Shown: positions 31,316-40,144, counted from the stretch's first letter. The stretch: 64,000 bases of DNA from Dechloromonas sp. H13 (GCF_009469615.1 NZ_SSXX01000007.1:124001-188000), one strand, 5' to 3'. The notes: generated by a model from the letters alone, not told the origin. Numbers and translations: made by a program.

Positions 31316-31342
31316 TTATGAACAATTTCAAGTTGATCTTAC
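31316..31342 (-). promoter_or_regulatory. Weak NikR-box candidate
   Basis: On the minus strand GTAAGA-N15-TCATAA resembles the E. coli NikR site GTATGA-N16-TCATAC at five of six positions in each half, but with a spacer one base short. It lies 8-34 bp before the permease start. The match is suggestive only. Confidence 0.3.
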
Positions 31343-31400
31343 GGCAAGGATGCAGCAAGACCGTTGGCATGTCCATACGCAACTTTGCGCAAATGCGTGT

Positions 31401-31865
31401 TCAGCGGGCCGGGCGATAGTGAATGTGCGGCGCATCGCTGTCGCCGTGGGTGTGCCGATGTTCCGGCTCGAGGGCGATCACGTTGAGCTGGCCGTGGCGT
31501 ACCCCGGATTCCGCCATCAGGCCTTCGGCGAAACGCCGCACCGCCGCCGTCGGCCCGCGCAGGACCACCGATTCCAGACAGTTCTCGTGGTCGAGATGGG
31601 CGTGCATGGCGGCCACCGTCAGGTCGTGGTGTTCGTGCTGGCGGCTGGTGATGCGCTCGGCCAGTTCCCGCTCGTGGTGATTGTAGACGTAGGAAAGGTT
31701 GGCGACGCAGTGGCCGGTCGGTGCCGCCCGCTGGCGGTCGCCCTCAATGGCGCCGCGGATCAGGTCGCGCACGGCCTCCGAGCGATTGCTGTAGCCGCGG
31801 GCGGTGATCAGCTGGTCGAACTGGGCGGCCAGCGAGGCATCGAGAGAGATGGTGAAACGGTCCAT
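31401..31865 (-). CDS. nikR: Nickel-responsive transcriptional regulator NikR
   Basis: A 154-residue ribbon-helix-helix repressor. The RHH domain is at the N terminus (MDRFTISLDASLAAQFDQLI, RGYSNRSEAVRDLIR). The C-terminal ACT-like domain keeps the four high-affinity nickel ligands in the E. coli spacing: His77, His88, His90 and Cys96. The tail is His-rich. It should repress nickel uptake when nickel is plentiful, and it sits upstream of the permease and receptor on the same strand. Confidence 0.95.
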   Translation of the reverse strand: MDRFTISLDASLAAQFDQLITARGYSNRSEAVRDLIRGAIEGDRQRAAPTGHCVANLSYVYNHHERELAERITSRQHEHHDLTVAAMHAHLDHENCLESVVLRGPTAAVRRFAEGLMAESGVRHGQLNVIALEPEHRHTHGDSDAPHIHYRPAR

Positions 31866-32071
31866 GGCGACCTCGGGGAAACGACGGGAATGAATTCTTG
31901 CATACCGATCGGGTTTTTTTTGCTTGCACGAAATTTCTCGAGCGAGAACCGGCGGGGCATGCCACCGCCCGACCTCTCAATGCGCATAAATGTATAACCT
32001 TGGCCATATTTTGCCGGCGCCGACTCTTGGTTAGGATGCTGCCAAAGAATTCAGGCAATCGGGGGAAATCG

Positions 32072-32278
32072 ATGCAACACCAACGCAAGCAGGCCGCCTC
32101 GCGCAGGCCGCCGGAAGGCGCCGTGGCGCCTCCGGAATTCACGGCCGCCGTGCGCTACCTGAACGGCAGGCGGGAGCTTTTCCGGGTCCTCAAGGCGGAC
32201 GACATGGCCGATGCGCGCGCCGTCGTGCTGGCCGAACTCGACGAGGTGCAGACGGTGGTGATCGCGCTGCGCAACTGA
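32072..32278 (+). CDS. Small conserved-looking protein of unknown function
   Basis: A 68-residue basic protein starting MQHQRKQAASRRPPEG. The region FTAAVRYLNGRRELFRVLKADDMADARAVVLAELDE looks like a small alpha/beta unit; no signal peptide or cysteines. ATG 32072 is preceded by GGGGGAAA. It stands alone between the divergent nikR and the convergent hypE (18 bp away). The 206-bp gap before it shows no other gene. Function not recognised. Confidence 0.6.
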   Translation: MQHQRKQAASRRPPEGAVAPPEFTAAVRYLNGRRELFRVLKADDMADARAVVLAELDEVQTVVIALRN

Positions 32279-32296
32279 CGGCGCCGGAAAACCCGG

Positions 32297-33352
32297 TCAG
32301 CAGATGCGCGGCAGCTGGTCGCCGGACAGCCAGTCGACAACGCGCCGGCCGCCAAAGACGGTGGTCATCTGCACGAAATGGTGCGGGTCTTCGTGCACCG
32401 CGCCGATGATCGCGGCCTGCGCGCCCAGCGGGTGGCGGCGCATCGTGGCGAGCAGGGCTTGCGCATCCTCTTGCGCGCAGATCGCCACCAGTTTGCCCTC
32501 GTTGGCGACATAAAGCGGGTCGATTCCGAGAAATTCGCAGGCGGCGGCGACCGCCGGACTGACCGGCAGCGCCGTTTCCTGCAACAGCATGCCGACACCG
32601 GATTGCGCGGCGATCTCGTTGAGCGTCGTCGCCATGCCGCCGCGCGTCGGATCGCGCAATACCCGCAGGTCGACCGCGCTGTCCAGCAAGGTGGCGACCA
32701 GCCCGTGCAGGGCGGCCGTGTCGGACACGATGGGCGCCGCGAAGCCGAGGCTTTCGCGCCCGGCCATGATCGCCATGCCGTGATCGCCGAGGGTGCCGGA
32801 AACCAGAATGGCGTCGCCGGGCCGCGCCCGACATCCCGACAACTCGCAACCCTCGGATACCACCCCGACACCGGTGGTCGTGATGAAGACGCCGTCGCCC
32901 TTGCCGCACTCGACCACCTTGGTGTCGCCGGTGACGATGGGCACGCCGGCCGCCTGCGCCGCCGCCGCCATGCTGGTGACGATGCGCGCCAGATCGGCGA
33001 GCGGAAAGCCCTCCTCGAGGATGAATGCCGCCGACAGCCAGAGCGGTCGCGCGCCCATCACCGCCACGTCGTTGATCGTGCCGTGCACCGCCAGGCAGCC
33101 GATGTCGCCGCCGGGAAAGAACAGCGGCGACACCACATGGCTGTCGGTGGCCATCACCAGCCGCCCGGCGCCGGGCGGCGGCAGCACGGCGCCGTCGTCG
33201 CCGCGGGCCAGCCATTCGTTGCCGAGATGGCGGGCGAATAGTTCGTCGATCAGCTGCGCCATCGCCCGGCCGCCGGCGCCATGCGCCATGTCGACGCGAC
33301 CATGCCTGATGTCGAGCGGCCGCACGTAGCCCTTCTTGCGCAGCTCAGACAT
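32297..33352 (-). CDS. hypE: Hydrogenase maturation protein HypE
   Basis: A 351-residue ATP-dependent dehydratase that turns a carbamoyl group on its C-terminal cysteine into the cyanide ligand of the NiFe site. It starts MSELRKKGYVRPLDIRHG; AHGAGGRAMAQLI, MATDSHVVSPLFFPGGDIG and LRDPTRGGMATTLNEIA are family motifs. The last residues PRIC give the essential terminal Cys. The start overlaps hypD by 8 bp. Confidence 0.96.
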   Translation of the reverse strand: MSELRKKGYVRPLDIRHGRVDMAHGAGGRAMAQLIDELFARHLGNEWLARGDDGAVLPPPGAGRLVMATDSHVVSPLFFPGGDIGCLAVHGTINDVAVMGARPLWLSAAFILEEGFPLADLARIVTSMAAAAQAAGVPIVTGDTKVVECGKGDGVFITTTGVGVVSEGCELSGCRARPGDAILVSGTLGDHGMAIMAGRESLGFAAPIVSDTAALHGLVATLLDSAVDLRVLRDPTRGGMATTLNEIAAQSGVGMLLQETALPVSPAVAAACEFLGIDPLYVANEGKLVAICAQEDAQALLATMRRHPLGAQAAIIGAVHEDPHHFVQMTTVFGGRRVVDWLSGDQLPRIC

Positions 33353-34457
33353 CCCTGTAGCGCCCGTAGGTGTAATGGGCGGCGCAGGCGCCTTCGGAGG
33401 ACACCATGCACGAACCGACCGGATTCTCCGGCGTGCAGACGGTGCCGAACAGCTTGCATTCCGGCGGCCGCTTGATGCCGCGCAAGATTTCGCCGCAGTC
33501 GCAGCCCTTGTGGTCGGCCACCGCGCGATAAGCGACGATAAAGCGCCGTTCGGCGTCGAACCGGGCAAATTCGCCGCGAATCCGCAGCGCCGAATTCGGC
33601 AGGACGCCCAGCCCGCGCCATTCGAATTCCTCGCGCAGTTCGAAGACTTCCGCCACCAGCGCCTGCGCCTTGCGATTGCCGTCGCGGTCGACCGCCCGCA
33701 CGAACTCGTTTTCGACCTCGGCGCGACCGTCGTTGACCTGGCGGACCAGCATGCGGATCGCCTGCAGCACATCTAGCGGCTCGAAGCCGGCGATCACCAC
33801 CGGCTTGCGGTAATGCGCGGCGAACGGCTCGTAGGGACGGCTACCGATGACGGTCGACACATGAGCCGGGCCGACGAAGCCATCGAGCTGCAACTGCGCG
33901 TCGATGCCTTCCATGATGCTGGCGATCGCCGGCGGCGTCAGCACATGGCAGCAGAGCACCGAAAAGTTGCTCAACCCGCGGGCGGCGGCCTGCTTGATAG
34001 CGACCGCCGTCGGCGGCGTCGTCGTCTCGAAGCCGATGGCGAAAAAGACGACCTGCCGTTCCGGATGCCGCTCTGCCAGCGCCACGGCGTCGGCGCACGA
34101 GTAGATCATGCGGATGTCGCCACCCTGCGCCTTCGCTTTCAGCAGCGACCGGCCGTCCGAAGCCGGCACGCGCAGGCAATCGCCGTAGGTGCACAGAATC
34201 ACGCCATGGTCCAGCGCCAGGCGGATCGCCTGATCGATACGGCCGATCGGCAGGACGCACACCGGGCAGCCGGGGCCGTGGATCATCTGGACGTTTTCCG
34301 GCAGCAGGTCGGCGATGCCGTAGCGCGAAATGGCGTGCGTGTGGCCGCCGCAGAATTCCATGAAACGGTAGCGGCGCCCCGGGTCGGCCTCGCCGCTGAT
34401 GGCGGCGGCCAGTTTCCGCGCCACCGTGCCGTCGCGGAATTCGTCGATGTATTTCAT
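33345..34457 (-). CDS. hypD: Hydrogenase maturation protein HypD
   Basis: A 370-residue Fe-S protein that, with HypC, assembles the Fe(CN)2CO unit. The conserved cysteine regions are MEFCGGHTHAIS, HGPGCPVCVLP and the [4Fe-4S] region GCDCGEILRG through CTPENPVGSCMVSSEGAC. The ATG at 34457 overlaps the hypC stop (TGATG); a TTG one codon earlier is less likely. Confidence 0.97.
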   Translation of the reverse strand: MKYIDEFRDGTVARKLAAAISGEADPGRRYRFMEFCGGHTHAISRYGIADLLPENVQMIHGPGCPVCVLPIGRIDQAIRLALDHGVILCTYGDCLRVPASDGRSLLKAKAQGGDIRMIYSCADAVALAERHPERQVVFFAIGFETTTPPTAVAIKQAAARGLSNFSVLCCHVLTPPAIASIMEGIDAQLQLDGFVGPAHVSTVIGSRPYEPFAAHYRKPVVIAGFEPLDVLQAIRMLVRQVNDGRAEVENEFVRAVDRDGNRKAQALVAEVFELREEFEWRGLGVLPNSALRIRGEFARFDAERRFIVAYRAVADHKGCDCGEILRGIKRPPECKLFGTVCTPENPVGSCMVSSEGACAAHYTYGRYRDV

Positions 34458-34696
34458 CAATGCAGCGGCGAATCGCCGGCCGAGCCGCCGAGTTCGGCGA
34501 ACAGCGCGAGCGTCCGCGCCGCCTCGTCGGGGTCGAGCTTGTTCAGCGCGTAGCCGACATGAACGATTACGTAGTCGCCGATCGCCACGCCGTCGACCAG
34601 GGCCAGCGAGATTTCCTTGCGCACGCCGGCCAGATCGACCACCGCGTTATCGCCTTCGCGCAACTCAACCACCTGCGCGGGAATTGCCAGACACAT
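34457..34696 (-). CDS. hypC: Hydrogenase maturation chaperone HypC
   Basis: A 79-residue HypC/HupF-family chaperone that begins MCLAIPAQVVEL, exposing the N-terminal Cys2 used to hold the Fe(CN)2CO group. GVRKEISLALVDGVAIGDYVIVHVGYALNKLD is the OB-fold core. The start lies 32 bp inside hypF and the stop overlaps hypD, so hypF-C-D-E is tightly coupled. Confidence 0.97.
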   Translation of the reverse strand: MCLAIPAQVVELREGDNAVVDLAGVRKEISLALVDGVAIGDYVIVHVGYALNKLDPDEAARTLALFAELGGSAGDSPLH

Positions 34697-36980
34697 CTTC
34701 CATCTCCTCGAACATCTGTCGCGCCACCCAGCCCTGGCCGAGCGCCAGGCCGCCGTCGTTGGGCGGCGCCTGGCGCGCTTCGAGCAGCATCACGCCGGCG
34801 TTGTCCAGATGGCGGCGCAGTGCCGCCATCAGCACGGCGTTCATCGCACACCCACCGCCGACGGCGATTTTCGCCCCTTTTGCGCGGTCGACCGCAGCCA
34901 GTGCCCATTCTGCCAGCCCGGCGGCCAGCGTGGCATGGAACAGCGCGGCGCCATCAGGCGCATCGTCGCACGCAAGCAGCGCCGGCAGCAACGGCGAAAA
35001 ATCGAGCACCCCGTCGCGCAGCGCCCAGCCGCCGTCCAATGGCGGCACCGGACCGCGCGCCGCCGCCAGGCCTTCCAGTTCCATCGCCGCCTGCCCCTCG
35101 TAGCGCGCTTCGGCACGCAGGCCGAGGATGCCGGCCGCCGCGTCGAACCAGCGGCCGAGGCTAGAGGTCGGCGGACAGCGCAGGTCGCGGGCGAGCATGG
35201 TCAGCAACGGGCCGGCGTCGCGTTCCGGATAGTTCTGCTTCAGCCAGGCGCCAATCCGGTAGGCGAGCCCGACGTGGTGCAGCGCCGCCACCGCCATCCG
35301 CCACGGTTCACGCGCCGCGCGGTCGCCGCCGGGCAGCCGCAGCGGCTGGACATGCCCCAGCCGCCGGCACTGCGCCCCGGCCACGCGCAGCAATTCGCCG
35401 CCCCACAGGCCGCCGTCCGGGCCGAGACCGACGCCGTCGAGAGCCAGCCCGATCAACGGCGCGTTGAGTGCATATTCAGCGCCGATCGCCGCAACATGCG
35501 CATGATGATGCGCGATGGCGAAGGCCGGAACCCGCAGCTCGCCGGCAAGTCGCTGCGCAAGTCGGGTCGATGGGAAATCCGGATGCAGGTCGTGGGCGAT
35601 CAGATCGGGCCGCACGTCGAGGATGGCCAGCAGGTGGGCGACCGTCTCTTCGAGAAAGGCGATGGCCGCGGCGTTGTCGAGGCCGCCGACATGCTGCGAC
35701 AGGTAGGCCTGGCGGCCCTTGAGCACGCACACCGTGTTCTTCAGGTAGCCGCCGAGCGCCAGCACGGTCGGCCCGTCGCCGGCCAGCGGGATCGGCACCG
35801 GCACGTAGCCGCGCGCGCGGCGCACGAAGGCCGGCCCGGCGGCGCCGGGACGCACCACGGAATCGTCGCAGCGGACGACGATGTCGCGGTCGTGCACCAG
35901 GAAAGCGTCGGCGATGCCCGCCAGCCGTGCTTGCGCCTCGTCGTTGCCAGTGACCAGCGGCTCGCCGTGCGGGTTGGCGCTGGTCATCACCAGCAGCAAC
36001 GCGTTCGGCGCGGCGCGCCAGGCGGTGCCGGCCGGGCGCCCGGCCGCTTCGTGCCAGAGCAGCAGGTGGAGCGGCGTCGCCGGCAGCATGGCGCCGAGCC
36101 AGGCGAGGCCGGGGGCGATGCCGGGCAACTCGCGCGCGCCCTTGGGACAGAGGACGACGGGCGCGGCGATACCGCCCAGCAGACTCGCCTCGGCCGTGCC
36201 GATGCGCGCATGGTCGCGCAGCGAGGCGGCGTTCAGCGCCATCACGGCGAACGGCTTTTCCTCGCGCTGCTTGCGCCGGCGCAGTTCGGCCACGGCCCCG
36301 GCATTGCGCGCGTCGCAGGCGAGATGGAAGCCCCCCAGCCCCTTGAGCGCGACGATCTTCCCGGCGCGCAGCAGGGACAGGGTTGCCGCCAAAGGATCAC
36401 TGGCCAGCACCTCGCCGGTCGCGTCGAGCAGGCGCAATTGCGGGCCGCAGGCCGGGCAGCAGGTGGTTTCGGCATGAAAGCGGCGGTCGGCAGGCGCCGT
36501 GTATTCGGCCGCGCACGCCGGGCAGAGCGGAAAGGCGGCCAGGCTGGTGTGCGCCCGGTCGTAGGGAATGCGCCGGCTGACGGTGTAGCGCGGACCGCAG
36601 TGCGTGCAGGTGGTGAAGGCATAGCGCCAGCGGCGGCCGGCCGGGTCGCAGAGGTCGGCGACGCAGTCGGGGCAGATGGCGGCATCGGGGCCGATGGCGG
36701 TGCGCACGTCGCCGGCCGCGCTGTCGAGGATGGCGAAACCGGGGCCGGCGACGTCGGCGGGCTCGGCCTCGACGGCATCGATGCGCGCCAGCCGCGGCGC
36801 CTCCGGCGCCAGGCGGGCGATGAATTCGGGCACTTTTTCGCCGTCGACCGCAACCGTCACCCCGGCGCCGTCGTTGCGCACCCAGCCGACGAGCCCCAGT
36901 TCGCTGGCCAGCCGCCAGACGTAGGGACGGAAGCCGACGCCCTGAACGAGGCCGCGGATGCGGATCTGCCGGCCGCTCAA
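34665..36980 (-). CDS. hypF: Carbamoyltransferase HypF
   Basis: A 771-residue enzyme making the carbamoyl group for HypE. Order: acylphosphatase domain (about 1-90, IRGLVQGVGFRPYVWRLA), two zinc-finger pairs (about 105-190, CPDC, CTHC, CPAC), YrdC-like domain (about 195-385, SANPHGEPL), then the Kae1-like carbamoyltransferase domain with AIAHHHAHVAAI and VGGGCAMNAVLM. The start is TTG at 36980, overlapping the stop of the preceding membrane gene (TTGA), with GGAAGCGGGG upstream. Two dispersed repeat copies lie inside. Confidence 0.95.
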   Translation of the reverse strand: MSGRQIRIRGLVQGVGFRPYVWRLASELGLVGWVRNDGAGVTVAVDGEKVPEFIARLAPEAPRLARIDAVEAEPADVAGPGFAILDSAAGDVRTAIGPDAAICPDCVADLCDPAGRRWRYAFTTCTHCGPRYTVSRRIPYDRAHTSLAAFPLCPACAAEYTAPADRRFHAETTCCPACGPQLRLLDATGEVLASDPLAATLSLLRAGKIVALKGLGGFHLACDARNAGAVAELRRRKQREEKPFAVMALNAASLRDHARIGTAEASLLGGIAAPVVLCPKGARELPGIAPGLAWLGAMLPATPLHLLLWHEAAGRPAGTAWRAAPNALLLVMTSANPHGEPLVTGNDEAQARLAGIADAFLVHDRDIVVRCDDSVVRPGAAGPAFVRRARGYVPVPIPLAGDGPTVLALGGYLKNTVCVLKGRQAYLSQHVGGLDNAAAIAFLEETVAHLLAILDVRPDLIAHDLHPDFPSTRLAQRLAGELRVPAFAIAHHHAHVAAIGAEYALNAPLIGLALDGVGLGPDGGLWGGELLRVAGAQCRRLGHVQPLRLPGGDRAAREPWRMAVAALHHVGLAYRIGAWLKQNYPERDAGPLLTMLARDLRCPPTSSLGRWFDAAAGILGLRAEARYEGQAAMELEGLAAARGPVPPLDGGWALRDGVLDFSPLLPALLACDDAPDGAALFHATLAAGLAEWALAAVDRAKGAKIAVGGGCAMNAVLMAALRRHLDNAGVMLLEARQAPPNDGGLALGQGWVARQMFEEMEDVSGNSRAGG
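34866..34898 (-). repeat. Dispersed core repeat GYTGCGGTCGAC, copy 9
   Basis: Core at 34887-34898 (minus strand) in hypF, read as Ala-Ala-Val-Asp, followed by A tracts at 34881-34878 and 34871-34868. Confidence 0.85.
36822..36854 (-). repeat. Dispersed core repeat GYTGCGGTCGAC, copy 10
   Basis: Core at 36843-36854 (minus strand) in the acylphosphatase part of hypF, read as Val-Ala-Val-Asp, with A tract 36838-36834 and the tract GAATTC near 36824. Confidence 0.85.
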
Positions 36981-37402
36981 CGCCCCGCTTCCTTCACGCG
37001 AGCAACCAGACCAACAATGCTCCCGATCGCAAAACAAGGCAAAGTCGCAAACGCAGCCCCCATGAAAGCGCCGACCGGATTGAGGAAGGGAGCAAACAGC
37101 CAGTACGCCCAGAGCCAGTCGGCGCTTTTCATGAACGGCAGCACCAGCACGCCGAGCAAAGCCATCGCCGCCATGCCATTCAGCAGCGTCAGCCAGGCGA
37201 TGCCAGCCCCCACGAACATTGAGGGGAAACAGCCTGCGCGGGAAAAATTCGGTGCCGACCAAGCGGCCAGGCGATCCGCGACCACAGCGACAATTCCACA
37301 CAAGAGCAACCCCGCCAGCCAGCTGAACAGCAACAACCCCGGCAAGGCAGTCACAACCGCGCCGCCGGCAAACAGGTTTTTCCTTGGCGATGGCGGCAGC
37401 AT
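36977..37402 (-). CDS. Unknown integral membrane protein inside the hyp operon
   Basis: A 141-residue hydrophobic protein starting MLPPSPRKNLFAGGAVV. Four probable TM helices are visible at about 12-32, 62-84, 86-104 and 112-134 (LNPVGAFMGAAFATLPCFAIGSIVGLVARV). There is no obvious metal-binding cluster. It lies 13 bp after hypB and its stop overlaps the TTG start of hypF, so it is translated as part of the hyp operon. It is not a standard Hyp protein. A role in nickel or membrane targeting can only be guessed. Confidence 0.75.
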   Translation of the reverse strand: MLPPSPRKNLFAGGAVVTALPGLLLFSWLAGLLLCGIVAVVADRLAAWSAPNFSRAGCFPSMFVGAGIAWLTLLNGMAAMALLGVLVLPFMKSADWLWAYWLFAPFLNPVGAFMGAAFATLPCFAIGSIVGLVARVKEAGR

Positions 37403-37415
37403 GACGAAATCAGGC

Positions 37416-38354
37416 CTATTTCGCGGCCAGTTGCCGCTCCAGTTCGGTGATGCGGGCCTTGAGCGCGTCAACCGATTCGGTGCGCTTCGCCCCCTGTGCC
37501 ACCAGCCCGGCCTCGATCCACGCCAGCCAGGCCGGCAAACCCTCGCCGCTGGTCGCCGAAACACGGAAGATGGTCAGCCCCGGATTGACGCGACGGGCGT
37601 TGGCCTCGGCCTGCTCCACATCGAACACGAGGTAGGGCAGCAGGTCGCACTTGTTGAGTAACAACACGTCGGCGGCGCGAAACATGTCCGGGTACTTGAG
37701 CGGCTTGTCCTCGCCCTCGGTCACCGACAGGATGGCGACCTTGTGGTGTTCGCCAAGGTCGAAGGCGGCCGGGCAGACGAGGTTGCCGACGTTCTCGATC
37801 AGGAACAGCGAGGCGTCGGCCGGCCGCAGGCGTTCCAGCGCGTGGCCGACCATGTGGCCGTCGAGGTGGCAGCCCTTGCCGGTGTTGATCTGCAGGGCGG
37901 CGACGCCGGTGGCGCGGATGCGCTCGGCGTCGTTGGAGGTCTGCTGGTCGCCCTCGACGACGCTGATCGCCACCTTGTCCTTGAGCGCCTCGATGGTCTT
38001 CACGAGCAGCGCCGTCTTGCCGGAACCGGGACTGGACACGAGATTGAGTGCGAGGATGCCGCGCTCGTCGAAGAAGCGGCGGTTTTCCGCGGCATAGCCG
38101 TCGTTCCTGGCCAGAATGTCCTGCTCGATCTGCACCATGCGCGACTGGCTGAGGCCCGGCGCATGCGCGCGGGCCGGGCCGGCGCCGAAATCGAGATCTC
38201 CGCCGATCCCGTGTTCATGGTGGTGCTCATGGCGATGCGGCCGGTACGGATGGCTGTGGCCGTGCGCCGCGCCGCCCGCATGCCCATGTTCGTGCGCATG
38301 CGCCGCACCCTCGATCCTCGTTTCGCCCTCGCCGCAACCGCAAACCGTGCACAT
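37416..38354 (-). CDS. hypB: Hydrogenase nickel-insertion GTPase HypB
   Basis: A 312-residue GTPase delivering Ni to hydrogenase precursor. It starts [11 protein letters not shown], the N-terminal Cys metal site, followed by a His-rich stretch of 13 histidines (about residues 19-49) able to store nickel. The P-loop is [11 protein letters not shown], then [15 protein letters not shown] and [16 protein letters not shown]. The C-terminal coiled region [16 protein letters not shown] is an extension. hypA lies 10 bp upstream. Confidence 0.97.
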   Translation of the reverse strand: MCTVCGCGEGETRIEGAAHAHEHGHAGGAAHGHSHPYRPHRHEHHHEHGIGGDLDFGAGPARAHAPGLSQSRMVQIEQDILARNDGYAAENRRFFDERGILALNLVSSPGSGKTALLVKTIEALKDKVAISVVEGDQQTSNDAERIRATGVAALQINTGKGCHLDGHMVGHALERLRPADASLFLIENVGNLVCPAAFDLGEHHKVAILSVTEGEDKPLKYPDMFRAADVLLLNKCDLLPYLVFDVEQAEANARRVNPGLTIFRVSATSGEGLPAWLAWIEAGLVAQGAKRTESVDALKARITELERQLAAK

Positions 38355-38364
38355 CGCCCGACTC

Positions 38365-38706
38365 CTATTCGATTTCGATTTCCCTGACCCGCATCTCGCT
38401 ACCGCCCGTCGGCTGCAGGCGGTGGCTGCCGCACGCCGTGCAGACGCCGAACAGCGCATCCATTGGCTGCATCAGGCCGCAGGTGAGGCATGTTCCACTG
38501 CCCGGCACATCGACGATCACCAGTCGCGCGCCACGCGCCGCGCCTTCGGCGGCAACCGCGGCGAAGCAGAACTCGAGGGCCGCCGGCTCGACCGCCGATA
38601 GTTCCCCGATCTCCACGACGACCGTCTTCACACGCTGCGCGTTTTCGCGCCTGGCCGTCTCCTCGACCAGCTGGAGAATGCCCTCGGCCAGTGACATTTC
38701 GTGCAT
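38365..38706 (-). CDS. hypA: Hydrogenase nickel incorporation protein HypA
   Basis: A 113-residue metallochaperone. [10 protein letters not shown] gives the N-terminal nickel-binding Met-His-Glu motif; CLTCG and CTACG form the structural zinc site. It is the first gene of hypA-hypB-membrane-hypF-hypC-hypD-hypE. The start at 38706 has GGGAAGGG upstream; a GC-rich inverted repeat lies in the leader. Confidence 0.96.
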   Translation of the reverse strand: MHEMSLAEGILQLVEETARRENAQRVKTVVVEIGELSAVEPAALEFCFAAVAAEGAARGARLVIVDVPGSGTCLTCGLMQPMDALFGVCTACGSHRLQPTGGSEMRVREIEIE

Positions 38707-38721
38707 CACCCTTCCCATCGC

Positions 38722-38744
38722 AAGCGGCGCGCCGCGCGCCGCTT
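38722..38744 (-). other. Perfect GC-rich inverted repeat in the hypA leader
   Basis: AAGCGGCGC (38722-38730) and GCGCCGCTT (38736-38744) are exact reverse complements around five bases. The hairpin would form 16 bases before the hypA ATG and just before its ribosome-binding site. There is no T run, so it is not a standard terminator. Confidence 0.5.
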
Positions 38745-38821
38745 CCACCACACGGCGCCTGGCCCGTCCGAACAGGTTAACGATAGTACATAATGACGAT
38801 GAAGCCATCTTCCGTGAAACC

Positions 38822-40126
38822 ATGCCTACTCCGTCGCCTACTCGCCCGACCCCGATCCGCCGCCTGCTTGGGCGGCTCCTGCCGGCCATCTGCCTCGTCA
38901 GCGGACTGACGATCGCCGGCGGCTGTCTGGCGAACAGCGCCGCGGAGGTGCCGGCGGAAGCGGCAACCGCCAGCGCCGCGGCCCTGCCTCAGGAGGCCGA
39001 ACTGCGCGCGGCGCTCGCCCGCTACCGCGAACTGGCCGGCCACCCGGCCTGGCAGACCGAGCTACCACCGTTGCCGCGCCCGGAAGGCAAGCTGACGCCC
39101 GGGCAAGCCTACGCCGGCCTACGGCTGCTCAGCGAGCGCCTGACGGTCCTCAACGACCTCCCCGCCGGCAGCGTGCCGCCAGCGCGTTACGAGGGCGCGC
39201 TGGTCGACGGCATCAAGTCGTTCCAGGCGCGCCACGGGCTGACGCCGGACGGCGTCATCGGCAAGGGCACCTTCGAGCAGCTCAGCGTCGCCCCGGAAGC
39301 CCGCGCCCGCCAGCTCGAACTGGCGCTCGAACGGCTGCGCTCGGCGCCGCCGGTGCAGGCACCGCGCACCATCGTCGTCAACGTGCCCGAATTCCGGCTG
39401 CGCGCCTACGAAGTGCGTAACGGCCGCGTCGAGCTCGCGGCGGCGATGAACGTCATCGTCGGCAATGCCCGAAAGACGCGCACGCCGCTCTTCGAGGCAG
39501 AAATGCAGTACGTCGAGTTCAGCCCCTACTGGAACGTGCCGCCCTCGATCGCGCGCGGCGAAACCCTGCCCCGGCTGCGCCGCGAACCCGGCTATTTCGA
39601 CCAGCAGGGCTTCGAATTCGTTGGCAGCGACGGGCGCGTTGTCGGCGGCTTCTCCGAGGCCCACCTCGACGCCGTCCAGCGCGGCCAGATGCGCATCCGG
39701 CAGCGGCCTAGCGCCCGCAACGCCCTCGGCGACATCAAGTTCGTCTTTCCCAACCCGGACAACATCTACCTGCACCACACGCCGACGCCGCAGCTGTTCA
39801 AAAAGGACCGGCGCGACTTCAGCCACGGCTGCATCCGCGTCGAGGAACCGCTCGTCCTGGCGAAATTCGTCCTCGCCGACGAACCCGAGTGGACCGAAGA
39901 ACGCATCGTCCAGGCGATGACCCGGGGCCGCTCGGCGACCCTGCGCCTGCGGGAACCTTTCCCGGTGGTGATTGCCTACGTTACCGCCGCCGTCATCGAC
40001 GGACGGGTTCATTTCTTCCCCGATCTATACGGGTATGACAAAGAGCTCGACGCCGCACTGCGCCAGAAAACGCTGGCCATCCAGACTTCCCATCGGGAAA
40101 AGTTAGGCGCAGAATCAAATAATTAG
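38822..40126 (+). CDS. Periplasmic L,D-transpeptidase (YcbB/YkuD-type)
   Basis: A 434-residue exported protein with an N-terminal hydrophobic segment (about 10-35), a peptidoglycan-binding domain (ALVDGIKSFQARHGLTPDGVIGKGTF, about 118-145) and a YkuD catalytic domain with HHTPTPQLF and SHGCIRVE, whose Cys is the nucleophile. It would form 3-3 cross-links or attach proteins to murein. It is followed 18 bp later by a MepK-like gene, the same pair as ycbB-ycbK in E. coli. It diverges from the hyp operon. Confidence 0.92.
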   Translation: MPTPSPTRPTPIRRLLGRLLPAICLVSGLTIAGGCLANSAAEVPAEAATASAAALPQEAELRAALARYRELAGHPAWQTELPPLPRPEGKLTPGQAYAGLRLLSERLTVLNDLPAGSVPPARYEGALVDGIKSFQARHGLTPDGVIGKGTFEQLSVAPEARARQLELALERLRSAPPVQAPRTIVVNVPEFRLRAYEVRNGRVELAAAMNVIVGNARKTRTPLFEAEMQYVEFSPYWNVPPSIARGETLPRLRREPGYFDQQGFEFVGSDGRVVGGFSEAHLDAVQRGQMRIRQRPSARNALGDIKFVFPNPDNIYLHHTPTPQLFKKDRRDFSHGCIRVEEPLVLAKFVLADEPEWTEERIVQAMTRGRSATLRLREPFPVVIAYVTAAVIDGRVHFFPDLYGYDKELDAALRQKTLAIQTSHREKLGAESNN

Positions 40127-40144
40127 CTTTCGGTAGACCAAGCA

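Noticed and set aside
31866-32071. Search for a tRNA, small RNA or NikR palindrome in the gap upstream of nikR
   Set aside because: No cloverleaf, terminator hairpin or convincing GTATGA/TCATAC pair was found; only promoter-like A/T-rich patches are visible.
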